A stretch of DNA of 44,134 nt. Source: an uncultured Mycoplasmatota bacterium (GTDB taxonomy: Bacteria; Bacillota_I; Bacilli_A; RF39; UBA660). Shown here in pieces: positions 26,909-36,214 of the stretch. Position numbers and translations under genes: made by a program. The notes under the pieces were generated by a model that ran no database searches, was not told where the DNA came from, and was given only the letters and a program-made list of their open reading frames with translations. Location of the stretch: positions 1 through 44,134 of the forward strand of contig CAMEJC010000004.1 in assembly GCA_945919295.1 (NCBI GenBank), read 5' to 3'. Numbering within the stretch: position 1 is the first letter of the stretch; each line of letters opens with the position of its first letter.

Positions 26909-28616
26909 CTTTATCGTTAGGTAATAAATTATCAAGATTATTATTTTCTTGATTATTATTGTTTTCACTATCGTTATTGTCAGAGTTATTATTACTATTT
27001 TCGGAATTGTTATCATTATTATTATCATTGTTATTAGGAAGTATATCATCTAATGGAGTATCACTACTAGTGTTGTCATTTTCTTTTTCATCATCATTAT
27101 TGTCCTTTTTTTCTTCCTCTTTTGGTTGTTCAGTAGGTGTTGGCTCTGGAATGATTTGATTTGGATATTTTATATTGTCTGGGTTATCACTGTATGAACT
27201 ATCTAATTTTTCATCATTTTTAACTTTGTTTATGAGATTTACAGCATTATTAATACTATCTTGATTGGGAATAGTTACATATAATTTTTGACTACTATAG
27301 GAGTAGGTGTAATCATATGATCCAGTTCCATCTAAGTTATTACTTGTGATATTCCAACCACCAATATTTTCTAGTTCTTTTTTTATTATTTTAGTAATGT
27401 CATTATCTGTGATATTTGTTTGAAAGGTTCCTTTCATACTGTTTAGTATTTTGGAATATTTATAGATGACATCTTTATTTGTTATTTTTCTAATGATTGC
27501 TTCGATTACAGCTTCTTGATTTTTACCGCGATCCATGTCTCCTGCTGGAAGACTTTTTCTTTCTCGAGAAAAGGCTAGAGCTTGTTTACCGTTCATATGA
27601 TTATATCCTTGATAAAATTTGTAATTATCAATATATGATACAAATGAATATTCAGAATAGACATCGACGCCACCAATTGCATCAATTAATTTTTCTAAAG
27701 TTGTAAAGTTAACTCTAATGTAGTAGTTAATGTCAATGTTTAGCAAATCTTCAATGGTATCTATGGACATATTGATACCGTAATTACCAGCATGGGTAAG
27801 TTTATCTTTATAACCTGATGTACCATGTAATTGAACATAGAAATCTCTTGGTATTGATGTTAATAATACTTGTTTGGTTTTAGGATTGACGGTCATTAAA
27901 ATATTAACATCGCTTCTGGATACTGTTTCGATGTCACCATAAACATCAATACCGCTTATATAAATAGTAAATGGCTCATTTGCAATATCTACTGTTTTAG
28001 TGGTACTTTTAATAATGCTACGTATTGTTATTTTGTATAGTATTTTATAATTATCAGTATTTTCTTCTTCACTTTTGATATTATAATAGTTTTCATCAAT
28101 TAAAATTGATTCGATTTTTTTATTATCTAAATCATTAAATAAACTAGTAAAATCTTCATATTTTTTTTTATTAATAGATATTTTTTTATCTATTTTTTCG
28201 ATTGCTTTATCGATACTATTTAGATTATTTTGAATGTAACCTATATTCTTATTTTGTAAATCGTTAATATCTTGGTATTCTTCTTTTAGTACTATTACTA
28301 AAAATGTTTCTTCACTGTAATGAATTTTAGAAAAATTACTAAAGAAATTCATTGTTATTCCTAGATAATAGGTTATTATTGCATAAATAATTATAAATAA
28401 AATGGATATAATATAGCCTAATTTTTTCTTTTTCTTTAATAAGAAAAAAATTATTAAATAAAGTATTATTGATATTACTATTAATATTATAAAGTATAAT
28501 GTTGGAATTATATTTATAATTCTAAGAAAAATTATAAAGAATATAGTAATTAATGCAAATAACATTAAATATATATTTTTAAAATTCATTTTTTTTCTAT
28601 TTCTTGTTTTTTTCAT
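26892..28616 (-). CDS. LytR-CpsA-Psr (LCP) family protein with N-terminal insert and Asn/Asp/Glu-rich tail
   Basis: SRSDVNILMTVNPKTKQVLLTSIPRDFYVQL, THAGNYGINMSIDTIEDLL, QALAFSRERKSLPAGDMDRGKNQEAVI. Confidence 0.95.
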   Translation of the reverse strand: MKKTRNRKKMNFKNIYLMLFALITIFFIIFLRIINIIPTLYFIILIVISIILYLIIFFLLKKKKKLGYIISILFIIIYAIITYYLGITMNFFSNFSKIHYSEETFLVIVLKEEYQDINDLQNKNIGYIQNNLNSIDKAIEKIDKKISINKKKYEDFTSLFNDLDNKKIESILIDENYYNIKSEEENTDNYKILYKITIRSIIKSTTKTVDIANEPFTIYISGIDVYGDIETVSRSDVNILMTVNPKTKQVLLTSIPRDFYVQLHGTSGYKDKLTHAGNYGINMSIDTIEDLLNIDINYYIRVNFTTLEKLIDAIGGVDVYSEYSFVSYIDNYKFYQGYNHMNGKQALAFSRERKSLPAGDMDRGKNQEAVIEAIIRKITNKDVIYKYSKILNSMKGTFQTNITDNDITKIIKKELENIGGWNITSNNLDGTGSYDYTYSYSSQKLYVTIPNQDSINNAVNLINKVKNDEKLDSSYSDNPDNIKYPNQIIPEPTPTEQPKEEEKKDNNDDEKENDNTSSDTPLDDILPNNNDNNNDNNSENSNNNSDNNDSENNNNQENNNLDNLLPNDKEANNP

Positions 28617-28706
28617 ATTATCCTCCAATTTAATGATAACATATTTGTTTTTGAACGTAAATATAGATAAGTTTACTTTACATTATATGACATTTATCTT
28701 TGTCAA

Positions 28707-29234
28707 TTACTTGTTATATTTTTTTGATAGTTTTTTGGCTCTGTTTTTTAGTTTGTCAAAATTTTTTGTTTTATAATAATATTCTAGCAATTCATTTTGA
28801 AGATTCAGAGCAATTTTGTATTCTATTTGATTACTTTCAATTATTTTTTGATTTAACATATTTACATATCTTTCTAGTTCTTCATTTGGATTTTCATTGA
28901 GATATATTTTTTCATACAATAATGGGAGTATTTCACGCTCTATACCTATTTTACATTTAGTTCCTAGTTTTGAATAGAGACTAATGGCATGAATATATTC
29001 GTGAATATTAATAAGAAGTGTTTGTTCATCTTTTATAATGGGTACTCCTATTACGATTTTTATTAAGCGACCTTGTTTATCAAAATTGTAGTAGCAACCT
29101 ATAAAAGATCTTTTTTCTTCTTCTAAATAATCAAATAGTATTGCATTTTCTCTAATGTATTTAAAAGTTTGTTCATCGTATAAATTATGATTTTTGAAAA
29201 AATTAATAAATTTTAGATATAATTGATTTGCCAT
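28707..29234 (-). CDS. Putative HExxH-type metallopeptidase-like protein
   Basis: INIHEYIHAISLYSKL with downstream EREILPLLYE; no specific family recognised. Confidence 0.6.
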   Translation of the reverse strand: MANQLYLKFINFFKNHNLYDEQTFKYIRENAILFDYLEEEKRSFIGCYYNFDKQGRLIKIVIGVPIIKDEQTLLINIHEYIHAISLYSKLGTKCKIGIEREILPLLYEKIYLNENPNEELERYVNMLNQKIIESNQIEYKIALNLQNELLEYYYKTKNFDKLKNRAKKLSKKYNK

Positions 29235-29299
29235 GTTTTTTCCTCTTTTTTGTTTTATATTATATCAAATATATTGAAAAAGTTCAAACTAAAAAAAAA

Positions 29300-29324
29300 G
29301 ACAGTGATCTTAACGATCTCTGTC
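29300..29324 (-). terminator. Terminator of the YugP-like gene
   Basis: Minus strand GACAGAGATC / GATCACTGTC then T9. Confidence 0.82.
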
Positions 29325-29990
29325 GGCAAATATTAAAACATATCTTAATATTTCTAATAGGGTACTTAGTAGTGCTGCTACATAGGTAAAAGCTGCTGCT
29401 GAAAGCATTTTTTGTGTTGATTTTTTTTCTTCTTTATCAATTAGATTTAAATCTTCTAATTGTATTAAAGCTCTTTTTGAGGCATTGAATTCAACAGGTA
29501 GTGTTATTAATTGAAAGACTAACATACTAAGTAATAAGATAATTCCTAATTCAATTAAAGTATAGGAGAATATTATACCAATTAGAATAGCTAAATATCC
29601 TATTCTAGTGCAAATATTAACAGTAGGTACTAATTTACTTCTGATACGCATTGGTTTATAGTTATCTTTATCTTGAATGGCATGACCACATTCATGGGCA
29701 GCAACTGAGACGGAGGCAATACTTGATCCATGATAAATGTCGGTAGACAACTTGATTACTTTTTTTGTAGGGTCATAGTGGTCAGTAAGGCTACCTTTTG
29801 TTTCTAAAATCATAATATCTTCTAATCCATTTTTATCTAATATTTTTCTTGCAACATCATATCCATTTTGATCTTTATTATTTAATTTTTTCTTATATTT
29901 ACTGTAAGATGAAGATACTATTATTTGTGATATAAATGTTATTGAAAATGCTAAGATAATTAGTAAATTATTTAAATATAAATCGTTCAT
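29310..29990 (-). CDS. YugP-like neutral zinc metallopeptidase
   Basis: ARKILDKNGL, DHYDPTKKVIKLS, SVAAHECGHAIQD. Confidence 0.95.
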   Translation of the reverse strand: MNDLYLNNLLIILAFSITFISQIIVSSSYSKYKKKLNNKDQNGYDVARKILDKNGLEDIMILETKGSLTDHYDPTKKVIKLSTDIYHGSSIASVSVAAHECGHAIQDKDNYKPMRIRSKLVPTVNICTRIGYLAILIGIIFSYTLIELGIILLLSMLVFQLITLPVEFNASKRALIQLEDLNLIDKEEKKSTQKMLSAAAFTYVAALLSTLLEILRYVLIFADRDR

Positions 29991-30002
29991 TATGTAATCC
30001 TC

Positions 30003-31316
30003 CTATAAAATATTATCATCAATTAATTGTTTTCTTAATGTATCTGCGGTATTAAAATCTTTGTTATTTCTGGCTTCAATCCATTTATGATAAATTCCTT
30101 TTTGATTATCAGTTAATTTAGGCATCGGATATAGAAGGCCTAAAATTTTGGTAATTCTTATTATTTTACTTGTCAATGTTAGAATTTGATTACCATTGTT
30201 TCTTAATTCGGCATTTAGATCTTTTACTAGGCTTAAAAGATATGTAATAACGTTTGGAGTATTAAAGTCATCATTCATATATTCTTCAAATTTATCATCT
30301 TTTATGGAATTATCAATTTCTTTATTACTTATGTTTAGATTTAAATTAGCGGCTTTTAAAACGGTTTTGATCTTATTATCAATATTTTCGGCTTCTTCGA
30401 AAGTTTTATCGGTTAAATTGATGGGTAGTCTATAATTAGTACTAAGAAAAACTAATTTAATAACGTTTGCAGTGTGCTCTTTGATAAAATCTTTTGCTAA
30501 AATGAAGTTTCCTAAGGATTTACTCATTTTTTCATTATTAATGTTAATATGACCATTATGCATCCAATAGTTTGCAATGTAGTTGTTATTTAGAGCAATA
30601 CTTTGGGCAATCTCATTTTCATGGTGTGGAAATTTAAGGTCTACACCACCAGCATGAATATCAATTTTTTTACCGAATAATTTATTTATCATAACAACAC
30701 ATTCTGTATGCCAACCAGGTATTCCCACTCCCCAAGGGCTTTCGAAAGTTTCTCCATGATCAGATTTACGCCATAATGCAAAGTCTAGTGGATCTTCTTT
30801 CTTTTCGTCGATATCGACTCTTGAACCTGATACTAAATCGTTTATGTCTTGATTTGATAGAATACCATAGTCTTTTATTTTTGATACTCTAAAATACACA
30901 TCGCCATCTTTTACATAAGCATAGTCTTTATCAATTAATTTTTGAATAAAATTAAATATATCATCTAGGCAGTCTATAACTCTTGGCCTTTCATCAATTT
31001 CAGAGCAGTTATAGTTTTTTAGATCTTCAAGATACGCTTTAATAAAACGATCTGCCACTTCTCTTTCAGTTATTCCAAGTGTCTCTGCGGCCATAGTTAT
31101 CTTAGGATTGATGTCAGTAAAGTTAGATGCATAGGTTACTTTATAACCTAAATATTTGAGATAGTTATATACCATATCAAAGGTAATGACTGGTCTCATA
31201 TTTCCTATGTGAACATAATTATAGACTGTTGGACCACATACATACATGGTCACTTTTCCTTTTTCAATAGGTATAAATTCTTCTTTTTTATCTGTAAGTG
31301 AATTATATATTTTCAT
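30003..31316 (-). CDS. cysS: Cysteinyl-tRNA synthetase
   Basis: CGPTVYNYVHIGNMRP, GWHTECVVM, HHENEIAQS, KMSKSLGN. Confidence 0.98.
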   Translation of the reverse strand: MKIYNSLTDKKEEFIPIEKGKVTMYVCGPTVYNYVHIGNMRPVITFDMVYNYLKYLGYKVTYASNFTDINPKITMAAETLGITEREVADRFIKAYLEDLKNYNCSEIDERPRVIDCLDDIFNFIQKLIDKDYAYVKDGDVYFRVSKIKDYGILSNQDINDLVSGSRVDIDEKKEDPLDFALWRKSDHGETFESPWGVGIPGWHTECVVMINKLFGKKIDIHAGGVDLKFPHHENEIAQSIALNNNYIANYWMHNGHININNEKMSKSLGNFILAKDFIKEHTANVIKLVFLSTNYRLPINLTDKTFEEAENIDNKIKTVLKAANLNLNISNKEIDNSIKDDKFEEYMNDDFNTPNVITYLLSLVKDLNAELRNNGNQILTLTSKIIRITKILGLLYPMPKLTDNQKGIYHKWIEARNNKDFNTADTLRKQLIDDNIL

Positions 31317-31399
31317 TTTGTCCTCCTTAAATATTATATTTATAAAATATGGTAAAAATATGTGAAAAAATTTTCTAGTTTATTATATTATTATTTTTA

Positions 31400-32068
31400 T
31401 TATTTAAAAATATTGAATGGATATTTATTTGGTGTGTCTAAAGTAAAATTTAATTGTTCCTTGGTAGTTGGATGAATAAATGATAGTGCTTTAGCATATA
31501 GGGCAATGTCAATATTGTTGGGATTATTCCCGTATTTGGAATCTCCTACTAAGGGGTGTTTTCGACTTGAAAATTGAACTCTTATTTGATGAGAACGACC
31601 GGTAAGTAGATTTATTTTAACGAGACTCAAATTATCTTTGGTACTTAATAATTGATATTCTAAGCATGAATATTTTCCTTCTTCTTTTGTTGTTATGTAA
31701 CTTTTATTTTGTTTTTGATCTTTGATTAGATAATCTTCAAATTTTCCTTCTTTTGGAATAATACCTTCTACTACAGCAATATATGTTTTGTGAAAATTGT
31801 TTTTTCTTATTTCATCACTTAATCGGGCTGCTGCCTTGGAAGTTTTAGCAAATACCATAATACCTCCAACTGGTCTATCTAGTCTATGGACAAGACCGAT
31901 GTAGGCATTTCCGATTTTATTTTCTTTTTTCTTTCGATAATCTTTAAGAATTGTTATCATATCGATATCTTTACTAGAGTCCTCTTGAACTGGAATACCA
32001 ACTGGTTTTTCAACAACAAGGAGATGGTTATCTTCATAGATAATATTAATTTTTGGTAACTTTTCCAT
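31400..32068 (-). CDS. RluA-family pseudouridine synthase
   Basis: LVHRLDRPVGGIMVFAKTSKAA, LLTGRSHQIRVQFS. Confidence 0.95.
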   Translation of the reverse strand: MEKLPKINIIYEDNHLLVVEKPVGIPVQEDSSKDIDMITILKDYRKKKENKIGNAYIGLVHRLDRPVGGIMVFAKTSKAAARLSDEIRKNNFHKTYIAVVEGIIPKEGKFEDYLIKDQKQNKSYITTKEEGKYSCLEYQLLSTKDNLSLVKINLLTGRSHQIRVQFSSRKHPLVGDSKYGNNPNNIDIALYAKALSFIHPTTKEQLNFTLDTPNKYPFNIFK

Positions 32069-32906
32069 AAATACCACAAGGTAAGATTAGATTATCTTCT
32101 GTTACTGGAAGGGTATTTTCTCCTGTTTCTACTTTGGCATTTTTAAACTCTAGTTTTAAAATATTTTCTAATGATATGTGACTAATTCCAGTTGTGTAAC
32201 TGCTTATTAAAATAAATGAATAATCATCATCTAATACATCTTTTACTTTTTCTAATAAGATAGGAAAGTCATTTTCAAATTTCCAAACTTCTTTATTAGG
32301 ACCTCTTCCATAACTTGGAGGATCCATAATAATACCTTGATAAGTTCTTCCTCTTCTTTTTTCTCTCTCGAGAAATTTAATAACGTCTTCGGTAATAAAT
32401 CTAATTTTTTTGTTTTCAAGATGACATAATTTCATATTTTCTTTGGCCCATTCATTCATTCCTTTTGAGGCATCGACATGGACTACTTCGGTAGCACCAG
32501 CAGCAGCCGCTGCCATTGTAGCACAACCGGTATAGGCAAATAAATTTAAAACTTTCATTTCATTATGATCTTGTAGATATTTTTTTACTTTTTTATCAAT
32601 ATAATCCCAATTAGATGCTTGTTCGGGGAATATACCAGTGTGCTTAAAGTTAGTAGGGGATACTTTGAATGTTAAATTATTATAGTTGACAGTCCAATAT
32701 TCAGGAAGTTTTTTCTTGAATTCCCAGTAGCCACCACCTTGATGACTGCGGTGGTAGTAGCCGTCATATTCTTTCCATGTATCTTTCTTTTTCCATATTA
32801 TTTGGGGGTCTGGTCTATTTAGAATTATATTTCCCCAACGTTCTAATTTTTCTCCATCGCCAGTTTTAATACATTCGTAATCTTTCCATTTGTTACTTAT
32901 ATTCAT
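32046..32906 (-). CDS. Class I SAM-dependent (rRNA) methyltransferase
   Basis: VLNLFAYTGCATMAAAAAGATEVVHVDASKGMNEWAKEN, IIMDPPSYGRGPNKEVW; RBS GAGGTGC. Confidence 0.92.
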   Translation of the reverse strand: MNISNKWKDYECIKTGDGEKLERWGNIILNRPDPQIIWKKKDTWKEYDGYYHRSHQGGGYWEFKKKLPEYWTVNYNNLTFKVSPTNFKHTGIFPEQASNWDYIDKKVKKYLQDHNEMKVLNLFAYTGCATMAAAAAGATEVVHVDASKGMNEWAKENMKLCHLENKKIRFITEDVIKFLEREKRRGRTYQGIIMDPPSYGRGPNKEVWKFENDFPILLEKVKDVLDDDYSFILISSYTTGISHISLENILKLEFKNAKVETGENTLPVTEDNLILPCGIYGKVTKN

Positions 32907-32982
32907 ATTTTGCACCTCAAATAGATTATAACACATAACTTTTGAAATGTGTTAATAATAGTAAATTTATTTAAATAAAAAA

Positions 32983-33000
32983 GGAGGATATATTATCCTC
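32983..33000 (-). terminator. Terminator downstream of the Hsp20 gene
   Basis: Minus strand GAGGATAATATATCCTCC followed by T6. Confidence 0.65.
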
Positions 33001-33090
33001 ATATGAATTTAGTAAATTAATTAATCCCTTTGATCTACATACATAACGTCACTCCACTTATAGTATATAGTATTTCTTTTATTTATTCAA

Positions 33091-33474
33091 TTATTTAATT
33101 ACAATATTTTGACCATCTTTTCTTGGTGTTTCTTCTTTAGGGAAGGAAATAGTTAATATTCCGCCTTCATAGTTTGCTTTTATATCGGTTTCTTTCTTTT
33201 CCCCAATATAAAAACTTCTTTTTACTTCACCATAAAATCTTTCTCTTCTAACGTAAACTTCAGTTTTTAATTCGACATTTTTAGTGGCTTTAATTGTTAA
33301 ATAGCCATTTTCATAATTTATTATTATGTCTTCTTTTTTTAAACCTGGCAAATCAATTTCCATAATATATTTGTTTTGGTATTCTCTGATATCTGTTTTC
33401 ATAAACTCTCTTTCTTTTAGAATGGGAGAATCAATCAAAGTGAAATAGTCATTTAAATAATATCTTGGTAACAT
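33091..33474 (-). CDS. Hsp20/alpha-crystallin small heat shock protein
   Basis: YIMEIDLPGLKKEDIIINYENGYLTI, ERFYGEVKRSFYIGEKKETDIKANYEGGILTISFPK. Confidence 0.96.
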   Translation of the reverse strand: MLPRYYLNDYFTLIDSPILKEREFMKTDIREYQNKYIMEIDLPGLKKEDIIINYENGYLTIKATKNVELKTEVYVRRERFYGEVKRSFYIGEKKETDIKANYEGGILTISFPKEETPRKDGQNIVIK

Positions 33475-33524
33475 ATAAATCCATCCTTTCAGTTTTATTA
33501 TGGCTTTTTAAGAATTTTTTTATA

Positions 33525-33881
33525 CTAATTTTCAATTATTAAATTACTATTTCCAAGTGGTAGGTAAAGGAATGATCCAATTAATATGAAAAAAGTTGCC
33601 GCAGTTAATAGTTCTTCTTGATTTCTTTCTTCTTCAGTTTGAGCATTTTGATAACTATAGTAGGCATTTAGAAAAAAATATAATGAAATTATGAAATTTA
33701 ATCTTCTGTTGTTTTTGTATATATTATTTGCAATATTATTATTTATGCTTGGTATATTTAAGATACTTTTTTTCTTTTCATTTATTATATAAAATGATAT
33801 TGATGATTGAACTATTAGAAGAAAGAAAAAAAGTATGTCTGTATTAACTTGTTTTAAAAGTTTATCTTGATTACTATTCAT
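33525..33881 (-). CDS. Hypothetical small membrane protein
   Basis: ORF with three hydrophobic segments, between XRE and Hsp20 genes. Confidence 0.6.
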   Translation of the reverse strand: MNSNQDKLLKQVNTDILFFFLLIVQSSISFYIINEKKKSILNIPSINNNIANNIYKNNRRLNFIISLYFFLNAYYSYQNAQTEEERNQEELLTAATFFILIGSFLYLPLGNSNLIIEN

Positions 33882-33899
33882 AATAAATTATATAAAAAA

Positions 33900-33919
33900 A
33901 GAATGATAAATATCATTCT
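33900..33919 (-). terminator. Terminator of the XRE gene
   Basis: Minus strand AGAATGAT / ATCATTCT then T7, overlapping the stop codon. Confidence 0.8.
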
Positions 33920-34256
33920 AATCAATATTTGTATTTATTTTTACGTATTCTTCACGCATAACTGTCATTATTCTTACGATGAAATCTAAATCTTTTTCAT
34001 TTAGATATTTACAATTTTCTACAATATATTTAATTTTATTGCAATTTTCAATGTCTGCGTCATTTATATCTAACAATGAGTTTAAGTCAACATTAAATAA
34101 TTTGGCAATATTTTTTAATACTGATGCGGTTGGATCCGATTTACCAGTTTCAATTCTTGACAAATAGTTTCTATTTATTTTGAGCATGGCCGCTAACTCT
34201 TCTTGAGATATGTTTTTTCCTCTTCTTAAAAATTTGATTTTTTCGCCTAACTTCAT
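33918..34256 (-). CDS. XRE-family transcriptional regulator
   Basis: GEKIKFLRRGKNISQEELAAMLKINRNYLSRIETGKSDPTASVLKNIAKLFNV; RBS GGAGGT supports start 34256. Confidence 0.93.
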   Translation of the reverse strand: MKLGEKIKFLRRGKNISQEELAAMLKINRNYLSRIETGKSDPTASVLKNIAKLFNVDLNSLLDINDADIENCNKIKYIVENCKYLNEKDLDFIVRIMTVMREEYVKINTNID

Positions 34257-34484
34257 ATTTACCTCCAAAAACTAGTTTTATTATAATAAATTATTTTTTA
34301 TTTGGAACATGTTGATAATATTATTACCAAAGTTGGTGTAATTATTATCTTTAGTAACTATTTTAGATTAGAAATCTTTATAGAGAATTATTTTTTGACT
34401 AATTAGATGAAAATAAAATTATATAAAAATTATTTATTTATTTGATGTTTAATGCTATAATATTAAATATTAAGGGAGGAATTT

Positions 34485-34778
34485 ATGACGAGAGATAGAT
34501 TAGAAATATTGGCGAAAAAACTTATGTTTGAAATGAACGATCTGGAATATGAGACGCTAGAAAGAGAATTTGAAATAATACTTAAGCAGATGGATTTAAT
34601 TGATGGTATTAAAGATATAGATAATGTTGTTCCGATGACTTATCCTTTTGATTTGGAATTAGATGATAGTTATTTAAGAGATGATATATCTAATAATGAA
34701 ATATGTTTTGATGACATGAAAATTAATGTTAAAGATTATGAAAATGAAAAGATAAAGGTTCCTAAGGTGGTGGGATAA
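34485..34778 (+). CDS. gatC: Asp/Glu-tRNA amidotransferase subunit C
   Basis: GatC pattern (LAKKLMFEMNDLE...DNVVPMTYPFDLE...LRDD), first gene of gatCAB. Confidence 0.92.
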   Translation: MTRDRLEILAKKLMFEMNDLEYETLEREFEIILKQMDLIDGIKDIDNVVPMTYPFDLELDDSYLRDDISNNEICFDDMKINVKDYENEKIKVPKVVG

Positions 34779-36214
34779 TGACTAATAAATTAATTGATGA
34801 AATTAGAGATGCTTTAGATTCTAGATTGGTAACTAGTGATGAATTATTTGATGAATCAGTAAGTAAGGCATATAAGTATCAAGATAAATTTAACTGTTTT
34901 GTAACGATATTAGACAAAAAAAAAGAGAAAAAGGGAAATACGGTATTACAGGGTATTCCATATGCATTAAAGGATAATATTTCAACTAAGGGGATACTTA
35001 CAACTGCATCTTCAAATATACTTAAGGATTATATTCCTTTATATGATGCTACTGTATATAAAAAGTTAATGGAAGCAGGTGCTGTGCTCATGGGTAAGAC
35101 AGTGCTTGATGAACTTGCTATGGGTGGTACAGGCACGACAGGACATACGGGAGTTGTTAGAAATCCCTGGAATGAAAAACGAATGATTGGAGGAAGCTCT
35201 GCTGGTAGTGCCGCAGCTGTTGCTCTTGGAATTGTTCCTTTTGCACTTGGTAGTGATACAGGTGATTCAATTAGAAAACCTGCTGCTTACGGTGGGGTGG
35301 TAGGTTATAAACCTACTTATGGTAGAATTTCAAGATACGGTCTTTTTGCTTTTGCGTCTAGTTTGGATCATATGGGTTTATTTGCAAGAAGCGTTAAAGA
35401 TGTAAGCTATGTTATGGATATTATTAAAGGTCATGATGATAGAGATATGACTAGTTTACCTGATGAAGATATTAGTTATGTAGATAATCTTGATAATGAT
35501 GTAAAAGGGAAAAAATTATTTTATATTAAGGAAGCTGTAGAAATTGATAATGATAGTGAAGAACTTAAATTGATACTTGATAATTTTTATAAAGCTATCG
35601 ATGAATGTAAAAGTCTTGGAATGGAAGTAGTTGAAGTTAGTTTTAGAAAAGATTTACTTGAGGCGATATATCCTTCTTATATGTGTATATCTTGTGCTGA
35701 AGCAACTTCAAATAATTCTAATTTAACAGGTATTCCATTTGGATATAGAGTAGAGGGGAATAATGTTAATGAGATAATGATGAAGACGAGAACTGAAGGA
35801 TTTTCGGAACTTATTAAGAGAAGATTTGTTCTTGGTAGTTATGTTCTACAAAAAGAAAATCAAGAAAAATTATTTTTAAATGCTTGTCGTATAAGAAGAC
35901 TTATTGTGGATAATATGAATGAGTTGTTTAAGGAATATGATGCTCTTATCATGCCGTCAGCAGGTGATATTGCACCTTTATTTGGAAATGTTAGTGATAA
36001 GCTATCTGATGAATATTTAATTCTTGGAAATCATTTAGCAATAGGTAATTTTGGAGGATTTCCTAGTATATCTATTCCATCTGGTTTTGTTAATGATATG
36101 CCTGTTAGTGTAAATATTACGGGAAGGGCTAAAGAAGATTATTTGGTACTTAATATGGCAAGTAAACTTGAAGAAGCACTTGGTTTTAAAGGGCAGGTGA
36201 AAGTAGATGAATAA
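34778..36214 (+). CDS. gatA: Asp/Glu-tRNA amidotransferase subunit A
   Basis: Amidase signature: IPYALKDN, GGSSAGSAAAVALG, GSDTGDSIRKPAAYGGVVGYKPTYGRISRYGL. Confidence 0.97.
   Translation: MTNKLIDEIRDALDSRLVTSDELFDESVSKAYKYQDKFNCFVTILDKKKEKKGNTVLQGIPYALKDNISTKGILTTASSNILKDYIPLYDATVYKKLMEAGAVLMGKTVLDELAMGGTGTTGHTGVVRNPWNEKRMIGGSSAGSAAAVALGIVPFALGSDTGDSIRKPAAYGGVVGYKPTYGRISRYGLFAFASSLDHMGLFARSVKDVSYVMDIIKGHDDRDMTSLPDEDISYVDNLDNDVKGKKLFYIKEAVEIDNDSEELKLILDNFYKAIDECKSLGMEVVEVSFRKDLLEAIYPSYMCISCAEATSNNSNLTGIPFGYRVEGNNVNEIMMKTRTEGFSELIKRRFVLGSYVLQKENQEKLFLNACRIRRLIVDNMNELFKEYDALIMPSAGDIAPLFGNVSDKLSDEYLILGNHLAIGNFGGFPSISIPSGFVNDMPVSVNITGRAKEDYLVLNMASKLEEALGFKGQVKVDE

Noticed and set aside
26959-30435. 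ORFs 26959-27159, 27497-27706, 28700-28900 and 30196-30435
   Set aside because: Antisense to LCP, the HEYIH gene and cysS; the Ser/Leu-rich one is the reverse of the Asn/Asp-rich tail
34290-34480. Imperfect dyad GATAATATTATTACC / GGTGTAATTATTATC upstream of gatC as an operator
   Set aside because: Only about 11 of 15 positions match in a very AT-rich spacer; not distinguishable from background
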